Shown here: positions 9,200 through 18,168 of the stretch, one piece after another
Layout: each line of letters starts with the position of its first letter
Position numbering within the stretch: the stretch's first letter is position 1
Assembly: GCA_964384025.1 (NCBI GenBank)
Contig: CAYLJJ010000024.1
Span: forward strand, 1-64,000
DNA: 64,000 bases
DNA from: CAYLJJ01 sp964384025
GTDB lineage: Bacteria > Myxococcota_A > Bradymonadia > UBA7976 > UBA1532
Direction of reading: 5' to 3'
Made by a program: the position numbers and the translations under genes
Notes under the pieces: model-generated
Databases searched by the model: none
Told to the model about the DNA's origin: nothing
Seen by the model: the letters and a program-made list of their open reading frames with translations, nothing else

Positions 9200-10428
9200 G
9201 ATTGGACGTGGCCATAAGCGGTGCGGGGGTGATCTCTCCTTTAGGGCACAGCCCTGCAGCCCTCTTTGAGGCTCTCTGTGCTCAAGAGAGTGCGGTGGCT
9301 CCGGTGAGCGCCTTTGACACCAGTCCCTTTCCCTGTCACAGCGCCGCCACGGTCAAAAACTTCCGGGCACGAGATTGGGTCAAGAACCGCAAAAACCTCA
9401 AGCTGATGTCTCCCGCGGTTCGCTTTGGTTTGGGCGCTGCTCGCGCCGCCTTTCAGGACGCTGGGGCGTTAGAGATCGATCCTGAACGACGTGGCCTTTT
9501 TGTAGGAGCGGCCACCGCCTTTGGAGAGACGCGGGATCTTCTGCCTGCGCTCAAAGCTGCTTTTGAGGGAACTGAGTTCTCCAGCCAACGCTTTGGAGAG
9601 GCGGGGCAATCCTTGATCAACCCCCTCTGGCTCATCCGGGGACTCTCCAACAACACCTTGGGCTTCGCCACCGCTGAGATGGACTTCCGAGGCATCAACC
9701 AGAACTACTGTAACAGTGCTGTGGGTGGCTTACAGGCGGTAGGAGAGGCGGCTTGGGCGCTGATGGAGGGTCGTGCTGAGCTGCTCCTGGCCGGGGGCGC
9801 AGATTCTGCCGTCAATGAGGCTCACTTCACCGGCTTTGGGCGCCTTGGGCTCCTCAGCCCTGGAGGACTGGCGCGGCCCTTTGATCAGCGACAAGATGGT
9901 TTTATCCCTGGAGAGGGCGCCGCATTTTTTGCTTTAGAGCGCCTTGAGGAGGCGCAAGCGAGGGGCGCGAAGGTGTTGGGGCGTGTGGTCGCTTATAAAG
10001 AGGGCTGTGCTGGGCAGAGCCTCTTAACCGGCTCCTCTGCGGTGATCGCTCAAGGCATCCAGGGGGCGATGGAGGAAGCTGGCTGGAGCGATCTCGATCT
10101 CTTCTGTGCTCATGGAAACGCCACCGCCTTTGACCTTACTGAGGCGGAGGCCCTCTACTTGGTGTTTGGAGAGTCCTGTCCTCCCATCAGCAGCAATAAA
10201 GCGCAGCTGGGGCACGCTGTGGCTGCCAGCGGTCCGTTTTCGTTGATCTGCGCTCTAGAGGCCGCCCGAACAGGGCAGATCCCTGGGATCCCCCAGCTCT
10301 CAGAGCCGATCCGGCCCTGGCTGAATATCTCAGGGGTGCTTCGAGAAGCCCCTCTGCATCGCATCCTGATCCATGCCGCTGGCTTGGGGGGACAGAGCTG
10401 CCTCCTCGCCCTGGAGTTCGACCGATGA
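9196..10428 (+). CDS. Cys-less ketosynthase (chain-length-factor-like)
   Basis: A 410-residue ketosynthase homologue. The nucleophile region reads NYCNSAVGGLQAV, which aligns with the usual xTACAxG motif so that the catalytic Cys is replaced by Ala; the Cys that remains is offset by three positions. The first His motif is altered (CAHGNATAFD rather than HGTGT), while the second His (KAQLGHAVAAS) is kept. Such proteins act as chain-length factors or decarboxylases bound to an active KS in type II polyketide and aryl-polyene pathways. The start at 9,196 gives the ATGA overlap with the acyltransferase stop; the open frame upstream is a shadow. The likely partner is the intact KS at 4,846-6,096. 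Confidence 0.85.
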   Translation: MRLDVAISGAGVISPLGHSPAALFEALCAQESAVAPVSAFDTSPFPCHSAATVKNFRARDWVKNRKNLKLMSPAVRFGLGAARAAFQDAGALEIDPERRGLFVGAATAFGETRDLLPALKAAFEGTEFSSQRFGEAGQSLINPLWLIRGLSNNTLGFATAEMDFRGINQNYCNSAVGGLQAVGEAAWALMEGRAELLLAGGADSAVNEAHFTGFGRLGLLSPGGLARPFDQRQDGFIPGEGAAFFALERLEEAQARGAKVLGRVVAYKEGCAGQSLLTGSSAVIAQGIQGAMEEAGWSDLDLFCAHGNATAFDLTEAEALYLVFGESCPPISSNKAQLGHAVAASGPFSLICALEAARTGQIPGIPQLSEPIRPWLNISGVLREAPLHRILIHAAGLGGQSCLLALEFDR

Positions 10429-11156
10429 TCGCTCTTGTAACGGGGGCCAGCCGAGGCATCGGCGCGGCCATCGCTCTTCGTTTGGCGCAGCAGCCTCAAG
10501 CGAAGCTCTTCCTGATCTATCGCAGCCGCCGTGAGGAGGCTGAGGAGGTTCGGCTGGCTTGTGAAGCGGCAGGGGCGGAGGCGATGATCTACGCTGCCAA
10601 CGTCGGAGATCTTGGAGAGGCCAAGGTCGCTGTGAACAGCTGTATCGAGCGCTTTGGACGCCTTGATGTCTTGATCAACAACGCAGGGATCACCTCAGAC
10701 GCCCTGGTCCTTCAGATGGAGGAAGAAGCTTGGCAGGATGTTATCCAAACCAACCTCTCAGGGGTCTTCCATATGTGCCGTGCTGCGGCGATGCCGATGC
10801 TCCGGCAGAAGTATGGCCGTATCATCAACCTCAGCTCTGTCTCAGGGCGACGCCCCAATCGAGGACAGGCCAATTACGCGGCCAGCAAAGGGGGTATCGA
10901 GGCTTTTGGTCGTGCGATGGCTGTCGAGATGGGACGCAAGGGGGTCACGGTGAACGCCGTCGCTCCAGGGATCATTGAGACGGAGATGAGCGAGTCGGTG
11001 CGCGCCTTGGCGGGCAAAGAGATCAAACAGCAGATCCCGCTGCGCCGCTTTGGACAGCCTGAGGAGGTGGCCGCCCTGGTGGCCTTCTTAGCCAGCCCCG
11101 AGGCGGGCTATATCACCGGACAGACCATCGGCATTGATGGGGGCATCGCGCTTTAG
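10425..11156 (+). CDS. 3-oxoacyl-ACP reductase (FabG-like SDR)
   Basis: A 243-residue short-chain dehydrogenase. The Rossmann glycine motif TGASRGIG lies at the N-terminus, NNAG follows, and the Ser-Tyr-Lys triad is NLSSVSG with YAASK. It reduces 3-oxoacyl-ACP to 3-hydroxyacyl-ACP with NAD(P)H and completes the condense-reduce-dehydrate set of the operon. No enoyl reductase is encoded, which would favour unsaturated products such as polyenes, although a housekeeping enoyl reductase could act in trans. It overlaps the preceding gene by ATGA and is the last gene of the operon. A weak 5-bp stem follows at about 11,186-11,211. Confidence 0.92.
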   Translation: MIALVTGASRGIGAAIALRLAQQPQAKLFLIYRSRREEAEEVRLACEAAGAEAMIYAANVGDLGEAKVAVNSCIERFGRLDVLINNAGITSDALVLQMEEEAWQDVIQTNLSGVFHMCRAAAMPMLRQKYGRIINLSSVSGRRPNRGQANYAASKGGIEAFGRAMAVEMGRKGVTVNAVAPGIIETEMSESVRALAGKEIKQQIPLRRFGQPEEVAALVAFLASPEAGYITGQTIGIDGGIAL

Positions 11157-11294
11157 AGATCCGCCGAGGTTCGCGCCCAGACTAAGCGCTCCTTTCCCTA
11201 GAAAAGCGCAGCCTTGAGGAGCCGAGAACCCCTCGATCTCATAGCCTTAGGACTCTATGATGGGCCTGCTCTGCTGAGCCGCCTGGAGGTGAAG

Positions 11295-12434
11295 ATGCGT
11301 TTTGGAGTCTTGACGACTGTCCTTCTGATGGCCTGTGCTCCTGAAGAGGAGCTGCCTGAAGAGCCCACTGAAGTCCAAGAGCTTTATGGAGATCTAGACC
11401 TTGATCCAGCGCTTCTCGCTCAAGAAGAGCTGAAGGCAGATGGAGATCCCTGTGCTGAGTATCCGGGAGGTGAGCTGAGCGGAGAGTCTCTCCTGGTGCT
11501 GATCAATCGAGATCCCAAACAGCTCCTCCGTCAAGACTATACTCCCCCAAATCTGCTCCCCATCGATCCCGCCCTGATGATGCCTGGTCGAGATGGGCTC
11601 CTCCGTGCTCATATAGTTGAAGCCTTCGCTGATATGGCCAACACCGCTCTGGCTGAACAGGGAATGGACTTTCGAGCGCGCTCTGCTTATCGCAGCTATC
11701 ATGTCCAGTGCATCACTTTCGCTTACTGGGTACGGGTCAAAGGCTTGGAACATGCCAGCCGCTATAGCGCCATGCCTGGACGCAGTCAGCATCAGCTGGG
11801 AACCACCCTGGATGTAACCGCTGAGGTCTGGTCCTGGGCTTTAGAACCTGAGGTGGGTGCCACCCCCGAGGCAGCTTGGCTGGCCGGCAACGCGCATCGC
11901 TTTGGCTTCGCTCTGAGCTACCCTGACGGCTTTGAGGAGATCACAGGTTATGGTTACGAGCCCTGGCATTTTCGCTATATCGGTCGGGAGGCTGCCCAGG
12001 AGATGTATGACTCAGAGCAGATCTTAGAGTCGTATCTTCAGGGTTGTGCTCAGGAGGAGGAGGGCCTTCGCTGTCCCGAGGAGCCGATCCCCATACTCTC
12101 CCCCAACGCCAACTTCATCGGAGGCCCCTGTGAAGAGGAGAGCACCTGTACTTCCATCGGCGCGGCTGCCCTCTGTCTCCAAGAGGAGTATCCTGGAGGG
12201 ATGTGCAGCTTCCCCTGTACACGCTACTGCCCTGATCGAGAGGGCAACACGCCCAGCTTCTGTGTGGCCAGCTCAGAGGGAGCAGAGGAGGGCCTTTGTC
12301 ACTCTCGCTGTGACTACGATAGCTTCTTGGAAACAGGCTGCCGAGAGGGTTTTTACTGTGGCATCGGTCAGCGCCCCAACCAGGGCAAGAGCAGCGCGGT
12401 TTGTCTGCCCGGAGATGCTTCAGAACAGCCCTAG
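11295..12434 (+). CDS. VanY-type D-Ala-D-Ala carboxypeptidase lipoprotein
   Basis: A 379-residue predicted lipoprotein; the lipobox LLMAC follows a short hydrophobic segment. The peptidase M15B/VanY domain spans about residues 90-250. It shows RSAYRSYHVQ, the zinc-site motif SQHQLGTTLD and a second zinc His in EPWHFRYIG, so cleavage of peptidoglycan stem peptides in the periplasm is likely. The C-terminal 110 residues are Cys-rich (more than ten Cys), a disulfide-stabilised tail common in myxobacterial surface proteins. The ATG at 11,295 is preferred over the longer open frame because a strong GGAGGT lies 4-9 bases upstream and the lipoprotein signal begins there. It converges with the kinase gene, leaving a 16-bp gap. 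Confidence 0.88.
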   Translation: MRFGVLTTVLLMACAPEEELPEEPTEVQELYGDLDLDPALLAQEELKADGDPCAEYPGGELSGESLLVLINRDPKQLLRQDYTPPNLLPIDPALMMPGRDGLLRAHIVEAFADMANTALAEQGMDFRARSAYRSYHVQCITFAYWVRVKGLEHASRYSAMPGRSQHQLGTTLDVTAEVWSWALEPEVGATPEAAWLAGNAHRFGFALSYPDGFEEITGYGYEPWHFRYIGREAAQEMYDSEQILESYLQGCAQEEEGLRCPEEPIPILSPNANFIGGPCEEESTCTSIGAAALCLQEEYPGGMCSFPCTRYCPDREGNTPSFCVASSEGAEEGLCHSRCDYDSFLETGCREGFYCGIGQRPNQGKSSAVCLPGDASEQP

Positions 12435-12450
12435 AGCGCCTCACGTTACT

Positions 12451-14400
12451 CTAATCCCTATGCTGGCAGTCTCGCTGAAGAGTCACCGGACGACAGCGCT
12501 TCCAACGCTCCTGAAAAGGCTTCGCCTGCTCCTCATCCATGTTCGCGATGAGCCGAGAGGCAAGATCACACTCGCAGTTATCTAAGGCTCGATCTGTCTC
12601 CATAGCCAGCTCCTGTTCAATAGAATCAGGTTGAGCTTTGATCAGGTGAGGCTTGCTGTTGATCACCATTGAACTCTGTCGCTTAGAGTGGCGGCGGTAG
12701 GTGATCACCACAGCTACAGTGAGGCCCGCCAGGAGGAGGCTGAGGAGCAGGGTGGGCCAGAAGAGAGAGCGCCGTTGGGGAAGCTTGAGTAGGGGCTGTC
12801 CTCCTCGATGAAGCCTTCTGGGTCTTTGCCGGGGAGGAGCCTGAGGCTGCTCCGCTGTAGGAGGGATGGGGGGAGGTCTCTGGTGAACGCGCTTTGGAAG
12901 TTGAGGTCTTTGAGGAGGAGGCTCAGGGGGTTCAACGTTCAGCTGAGAGGGCTCTGCTCCGGGTCGTGATCGAAGCTGTACTTGAGGAAGTGCGCGGGTC
13001 GGAGCGCTCTCAAAGAAGTCATCCTTCTCTTTGAGGTTAAGGGCACGAGTCGGCGGAAGCCGTAGCTCTGGGGGAAGCGAATCCTCAGGGATCTGCGACA
13101 ACTCCAGGGTTTCAGGAAGTATTGGGTTGGGGGGGAGGCTGAGCTGGGTCTTGAGATCCTCCTCTCTCCAAAACTCTTGGGGCGCCCCACTTCGAGGCTC
13201 CAGGCGCTGCTTGCGTTCAGGCTCCGCTTGGCTTGAGGGCAAGAGGCGGGGGGCGAGGCTGACATGAGTCTTCTCCATAGGGAGATCTGAGCTGACCCGA
13301 GTGCTGCTCCTCCCTTGAGGAGGTGGGTTGGACCAGCTTGACTCTTTGGGTTGAGACTCCTCTACAGAGGAGACACGGGTCGCTCCCCGAGGAGAGAGAG
13401 AGCTGCGCGGGTTGATCTGTTGAGGGCTCTGGCTTTGAAGATGTTCAGGCTCTAAAAGCGCCTCCAGAGCCAGGCGCATCGCGGTGACATCCTCAAAGCG
13501 CTCCTCAGCTCGCTTGTTCATAGCGATTTGGATCACCCTCCAAACTCTAGGAGAGATCCCCTCGATGGGAGGAGGGGCCTCTTTGAGATGTCCAGCGGCG
13601 ATCTCAGGCATAGAGCCCTGAAAAGGCAACCGCCCTGACATCAGCTCATAGAGCAGCACCCCGATAGCATACTGATCGCTCCAGGGGCCGATAAGGCCCT
13701 CCCACTGAAACTGTTCCGGGGCCATATACATGGGAGTCCCCAGAGCGAGGCCCACGCGGGTCTTGAGATCATCTAAGCGATAGCGAGCCTTGGCGATGCC
13801 AAAGTCGATGATCTTGATGGAACGTCGCCCCCTTCGCTCTTGCACCATGATGTTAGCGGGTTTGAGATCCCGATGCACCAGACCAACCGCGTGGGGCTCC
13901 TCCAAGGCGCGTAAAATCTGACGTAGAAGATCAACAGCGATCTTAAGAGGACAGGGCGCATACTCCGCCATGAGCTTTTCAAGGGAGCGACCTGGGAGCA
14001 GCTCCAGAACCATAAAGAGGACTCCATCCTCCTCACCAAAGTCGAAGACCCGAACAATACCTGGGCTGTTGAAGCCGGAGAGGATGCGCGCCTCTCGCAA
14101 AAAGCGCCCCCGAAGGTTCCCCTCTCCATCTCCCACGCTCGGCAGCATGATCTTGAGGGCGACAAAGTTGCCTCCCTGGGTGTCAAGAGCTTCATAAACC
14201 GCCCCTACCCCTCCAACCCCCAAGATATCGATAAGAGCGTAGCGCCCCGCGAAGAGTCGCCCAAGGAGGTAATCGTTTGGGTTCTTACGTCGTGTCTCCT
14301 CTGGGATCAGGAAGCTAGCATCTGTAGGACAACGCTCTCCAGCGGTCGCTCCGCTGAATTGCTGTTCACATTGAGGGCATGTCCAGGTGTAGTGTTCCAT
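12451..14400 (-). CDS. Ser/Thr protein kinase, single-pass membrane
   Basis: A 649-residue Hanks-type kinase. A short N-terminal Cys motif (CPQC plus one more Cys) suggests a degenerate zinc ribbon. The kinase domain at about 50-320 has the Gly loop GVGGVGAVY, Lys in VALKI, HRDLKPAN, DFGIAKA and APEQ, all catalytic residues present. A long Pro/Ser/Arg-rich linker (about 330-540) with repeated TRVSS-like and Thr-rich segments may be phosphorylated. One transmembrane helix at about 545-567 is followed by an extracytoplasmic tail of about 80 residues with Cys residues. It lies 31 bp downstream of a dynamin-like GTPase gene, in the same minus-strand operon as a second kinase, so the three may act together at the membrane. 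Confidence 0.92.
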   Translation of the reverse strand: MEHYTWTCPQCEQQFSGATAGERCPTDASFLIPEETRRKNPNDYLLGRLFAGRYALIDILGVGGVGAVYEALDTQGGNFVALKIMLPSVGDGEGNLRGRFLREARILSGFNSPGIVRVFDFGEEDGVLFMVLELLPGRSLEKLMAEYAPCPLKIAVDLLRQILRALEEPHAVGLVHRDLKPANIMVQERRGRRSIKIIDFGIAKARYRLDDLKTRVGLALGTPMYMAPEQFQWEGLIGPWSDQYAIGVLLYELMSGRLPFQGSMPEIAAGHLKEAPPPIEGISPRVWRVIQIAMNKRAEERFEDVTAMRLALEALLEPEHLQSQSPQQINPRSSLSPRGATRVSSVEESQPKESSWSNPPPQGRSSTRVSSDLPMEKTHVSLAPRLLPSSQAEPERKQRLEPRSGAPQEFWREEDLKTQLSLPPNPILPETLELSQIPEDSLPPELRLPPTRALNLKEKDDFFESAPTRALPQVQLRSRPGAEPSQLNVEPPEPPPQRPQLPKRVHQRPPPIPPTAEQPQAPPRQRPRRLHRGGQPLLKLPQRRSLFWPTLLLSLLLAGLTVAVVITYRRHSKRQSSMVINSKPHLIKAQPDSIEQELAMETDRALDNCECDLASRLIANMDEEQAKPFQERWKRCRPVTLQRDCQHRD

Positions 14401-14431
14401 CTCCCGAAGCCTCCTTCAGGGCGAGTCCCCT

Positions 14432-15748
14432 TCAGGGTGAATCCCCTCTCAGGGTTGAGGGCTGGCGACGGAGGGCAGGGAGGTCAAGCTCAATGGCGAC
14501 CCGTAGCTTTCTCAGCTCGGGCGCACGAACCTTCTGGAACGCGCTCAGCCCCAGACTGTTGAGATGCCTCTCCAAGCCGGGCTTAGCTGATTGCCAGGAG
14601 TGTTGTAGCTCGTCGGCACCCACCGCGATGGCCTCTTTAAAAGTCTCCTCAAAGATCAGATCCAGGTGCCCCTTTAAGTAGCGCTCCACCTGCCGAATCC
14701 AGCGATGAGCGAAGAGCCCTGAGCCCCCTAAGAGGAACAGGCTGATGGCGAACCAGAGGAGATGTGCACCCACATGAGAGTCCGGTTGGACAATCGCCTG
14801 AGTCAGCGACCAACCCAGACCACAGAAGAGTGCCAAGCCCGTGATGATGCCCAAGCTCTTGAGCTTCACCTCCTTCAGGCGAGATCGAAACGCCTCGGTG
14901 ATCTCTGCGCGCATATGAACCTTGCGCGCTTCAGAGAGCATCCGCGTCAGTCGGCTGTCTCCTCGGCGTGCAGGGAGGGCCTTGATATCCTCTCCTAGAT
15001 CCTCCAGGGCGGCCTGAAAGCTCTCAGGAGAGAGCCCCCCACGGCCGGGGAGAGAGGTGGTGTAGATGTGAGGGAGATCCTGACTCTTGATACTCCGAGA
15101 GAGGTTCCAACAGAGGGCACCATAAGCTCGAGCGAAGTCACGTAGATCGCTGAAGAGATCCATCTTGTTCATCACGATCCGCAGGCGGTCCTCCATACCT
15201 CCCAGATAGCGCGTAAGGACTTGTAGGGTCTCTCCAGTGGTGCCAGGCTTCTCTGGATCAAAGAGCAGGAGGATCAGATCAGCCTGCTCTGAGAGACTCC
15301 TGACCACAGCTCCAAAGTCATAGGGGCGCTGGCTCTCTCCTCCTGCGTCGATCATCCCCGGAGAGTCAACCAACCAGATCTGCTCAAGCAGAGGGTTTTT
15401 TAGGGGGATCGCACGAAGATGGCGGAGAAGCCCCGGACCAAAACGGCGCAGATTGGCGAAGGGAAGATCGGGACGAGAGCTTAGGGTCTCGCCATCCAGG
15501 ATCTCTCCCTCTCCCCTAAAAAGGAAGGTGAAGCCATCGTCGGTGGGCGCGACCCCTGTGCGCTGAATCTCGTCACCCAGCAGGTGATTGATGAGGCTGG
15601 ACTTTCCTGAGGAGTGATTCCCCAAGAGGAGCACCAGCGGGGGGGCACGGAACTCCATCTCATGAGTAAGCTCCATTTTCTGTTTCTTAGCCACCGGGAG
15701 GATGACATCACGCCAAATCCCCAGCGCTTGTTCCAGGGCATCATTCAT
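14432..15748 (-). CDS. dynamin-like membrane GTPase
   Basis: A 438-residue protein with a GTPase domain near the N-terminus: Walker A GNHSSGKSSL at about 43-52, a Thr in APTDDGFTF as switch I, DSPGM at about 126-130 (G3) and NKMD at about 193 (G4). Two hydrophobic helices at about 298-320 and 333-352 form a hairpin that would anchor it in the membrane, followed by a basic-acidic helical tail. This arrangement fits bacterial dynamin/EHD-like proteins or YfjP/YdjA-type GTPases acting in membrane remodelling. It sits between two Ser/Thr kinase genes on the same strand (71-bp and 31-bp gaps), which suggests phospho-control. The molecular role is not established. Confidence 0.82.
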   Translation of the reverse strand: MNDALEQALGIWRDVILPVAKKQKMELTHEMEFRAPPLVLLLGNHSSGKSSLINHLLGDEIQRTGVAPTDDGFTFLFRGEGEILDGETLSSRPDLPFANLRRFGPGLLRHLRAIPLKNPLLEQIWLVDSPGMIDAGGESQRPYDFGAVVRSLSEQADLILLLFDPEKPGTTGETLQVLTRYLGGMEDRLRIVMNKMDLFSDLRDFARAYGALCWNLSRSIKSQDLPHIYTTSLPGRGGLSPESFQAALEDLGEDIKALPARRGDSRLTRMLSEARKVHMRAEITEAFRSRLKEVKLKSLGIITGLALFCGLGWSLTQAIVQPDSHVGAHLLWFAISLFLLGGSGLFAHRWIRQVERYLKGHLDLIFEETFKEAIAVGADELQHSWQSAKPGLERHLNSLGLSAFQKVRAPELRKLRVAIELDLPALRRQPSTLRGDSP

Positions 15749-15819
15749 GGGCAGGATGATGCCTGAGAGGCGGCCTGGGCGGAAGCCCCTATCACTCCTC
15801 TTCTACTCAGAGAGGCCCT

Positions 15820-18075
15820 CTACTTCGAGCCGATTTTCAGGAGGCTCTCTTTGAGCTTCAGTTCGGTCTGATCACCCCACTTGAGCCTGCGGCAGCGATC
15901 TCTGTAGTCGGAGAGTTTTATGCAGAGGCTGAACTCCTTGGTGCTGCGCTTGATCCCCTCTTTAATAAAGGGAGTTTGGCCCGCATAGGCGCCCCTCAAC
16001 CAGACCTCAGCTCCAGAGGGGAGGCTCTCTATCCGCAGCGTCCCTGGAGAGCGCCTCAGGAATACTCGACGTTTAAGAGGCCCCACCTGATTGAGCTCCT
16101 CTGGGCTGATCATGAGGAGCATCTCCTGAGACTCGTAGCCCTTTTTGCGGAAGAGCAGCTGATGTTGCTCTCCTGGTAGAATGTTCTCAATAAGGGCAGG
16201 GGTGCGATGCGGTAGGAGCTGTCCATCCAGCTCTACCTGACTTCCAGGAGGCTCGCTCTCTAAGGAGACGCTGGCCAGCTTGGGAGCCTCTTCAGCCAAG
16301 AAAACAGGGAGGAATCGGTAGGCAGCAAAACTCAGAACCCCAAGGAGGAGCAGGAGAGAGAAGATCAACAGACCAAAGCGTTTGAAAAAGCTGGGTTTGA
16401 GTGGGGAGAGGTGAACGGTCGCAGGAGAGACCGCTTGTTGGGCTCTGGGAGCTTGAAACTCCGATTGTTGAGGGCTCATCTGAGGCATAACAGAAGCCTT
16501 AGGGGCTCCTGCTGTAGGGGCCAGACGGTTCAGCCCTCGGTTGCCGATCTGAGGACCCAGGCCTCGGTTGCTCGCTTGAGGGCTCAGGCCTCGGTTGCCG
16601 GTGGGCTGCTTCTCAATGGGGATCTTCTGTTCTTGAGAGAAAGCCTCCGTCTTATCTTCCCCACCCTCATCCACCGTCGCTCTCATCGCCTCGACCAGAG
16701 ACATATCGATGACCGCAGTCTCATCATCATCATCGGTGCTGGGCATTTCACCATAGTCATCCATGGCCCAAACACCCTCAGCGATGGTCATCTCCTCCGC
16801 TTCTTCCTCGAAGCTTTCATCCAGATCATAATCCATGGCGACCATGGTGCGATCATCATCTAGATCTCCCTCATCTAGATTCAGGTCGTTCAGCTTGGGG
16901 AACTCAGCCTGAGGCTGGTTGAGGTTGGGGAACTCAGCCTGAGGCTGGTTGAGGTTGGGTAAGTTCGATACCTCCTGAAGATCCAACATGCCCAAATCAA
17001 AGATGATGCTCTCTCCCGAAGTGGGATCAAAGTCATCGGCGACCATCAAGAGAGACTTCTCTGGCTGCTTCTCAGGCAGCGCCATCACAAAGCGCTGATC
17101 CCCAAAGACCTCGAGCATAAACTGCTTGAGGCGCTCTCGGTTAAAGCCAGGCCAGTTTCGATAGAGGAAGCCGGAGAGCTGCCCCTGTAGCTCTCCCCCA
17201 GTCTGAAAACGATCCTCTTGCTCTCGAGCCAGGGCTCTAAGGGTGATCTTCTCTAGATCGGGAGGCAGGTCCCGCCGACGTGCTTGCATCGAGGGGATCT
17301 TCGCCTTACGCACCTTCTCCAGAAGAACCAGCGCCTTCTCTTCGCTGTAGAGCATCTCACCGGTGATCATCTCGTAGAGGCAAACCCCAACACTGAAGAG
17401 GTCTGTACGCGAATCCAGCGTCTTCCCCCAAGCCTGCTCAGGAGACATATAGAAGAACTTGCCCTTGATGACCCCGTTTTCGGTCTCTTTGCTCCTCTGG
17501 CTGGCCTTGGCGATCCCAAAATCGATGATCTTTACCTCACCATCGTAGGAGAGCAAGATGTTCTGTGGGCTGATATCACGATGAATTAGGTTGAGTGGAC
17601 GACCATAATTGTCGGATTTGCTGTGAGCATAGTGAAGGCCTGCGGCAGCCTCCAGGGCGATAAAAGCGATGATGTCAAAGGGGATCTCGATCTCTAATTC
17701 AGAGCATCTCACTAGGAGCTGATAGAGATCTCGACCATCGATAAACTCCATAGCGATGTAATAGGTGGAGTCTATCTGCCCCAAGTCAAAGATCTGACCA
17801 ACATTCGCGTGGGAGAGCTGAACGGAGATCTTGGCCTCATCGACGAGCATATCGATGAACTCTTGATCTTCCGAGAACTTGGGATGGATCACTTTGAGAA
17901 CCAAGAGCTTCTCAAAGTTTTCGATCCCGTGGGTTTTGGCGAGATGGATTTCAGCCATTCCACCAAAAGCGATGCGTTTGATGAGCTGATAAGGCCCAAA
18001 ACGAGATCCTTCTTCCACGTACTCCCCTCTTGGGCTGGCATCGTCAGCGCCGATTGTAGGAGCCTTGGTTGCCAT
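15820..18075 (-). CDS. Ser/Thr protein kinase with PEGA-like tail
   Basis: A Hanks-type kinase of about 751 residues. The kinase domain (about 25-300) has the Gly loop IAFGGMAEIH, Lys in VLKVI, HRDISPQN, DFGIAKA and SPEQ. The middle (about 340-560) is acidic and low-complexity, with short internal repeats (LNQPQAEFP twice; NRGL motifs four times). One transmembrane helix lies at about 565-587. The extracytoplasmic tail contains two PEGA-like beta repeats (SVSLESEPPGSQVELDG and TLRIESLPSGAEVWLRG). A TTG two codons upstream (18,081) is an alternative start; neither has a clear Shine-Dalgarno. It is the first gene of the kinase-GTPase-kinase operon. HRDIS instead of HRDLK is common in myxobacterial kinases. 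Confidence 0.92.
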   Translation of the reverse strand: MATKAPTIGADDASPRGEYVEEGSRFGPYQLIKRIAFGGMAEIHLAKTHGIENFEKLLVLKVIHPKFSEDQEFIDMLVDEAKISVQLSHANVGQIFDLGQIDSTYYIAMEFIDGRDLYQLLVRCSELEIEIPFDIIAFIALEAAAGLHYAHSKSDNYGRPLNLIHRDISPQNILLSYDGEVKIIDFGIAKASQRSKETENGVIKGKFFYMSPEQAWGKTLDSRTDLFSVGVCLYEMITGEMLYSEEKALVLLEKVRKAKIPSMQARRRDLPPDLEKITLRALAREQEDRFQTGGELQGQLSGFLYRNWPGFNRERLKQFMLEVFGDQRFVMALPEKQPEKSLLMVADDFDPTSGESIIFDLGMLDLQEVSNLPNLNQPQAEFPNLNQPQAEFPKLNDLNLDEGDLDDDRTMVAMDYDLDESFEEEAEEMTIAEGVWAMDDYGEMPSTDDDDETAVIDMSLVEAMRATVDEGGEDKTEAFSQEQKIPIEKQPTGNRGLSPQASNRGLGPQIGNRGLNRLAPTAGAPKASVMPQMSPQQSEFQAPRAQQAVSPATVHLSPLKPSFFKRFGLLIFSLLLLLGVLSFAAYRFLPVFLAEEAPKLASVSLESEPPGSQVELDGQLLPHRTPALIENILPGEQHQLLFRKKGYESQEMLLMISPEELNQVGPLKRRVFLRRSPGTLRIESLPSGAEVWLRGAYAGQTPFIKEGIKRSTKEFSLCIKLSDYRDRCRRLKWGDQTELKLKESLLKIGSK
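16895..16954 (-). repeat. 30-bp tandem repeat inside kinase gene
   Basis: Two perfect or near-perfect direct copies of a 30-bp unit encode the decapeptide containing LNQPQAEFP in the acidic linker of the kinase. The copy number could vary by slippage without breaking the frame. Confidence 0.85.
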
Positions 18076-18168
18076 CGGCAAGGAGGCGCTGGAGAATTGG
18101 GCTCATCTGAGTTGACGTTCCTTAAAGCTCAGGACTAGCTTTGCTTGATCAGGAGTTAAGGTTTCGGC

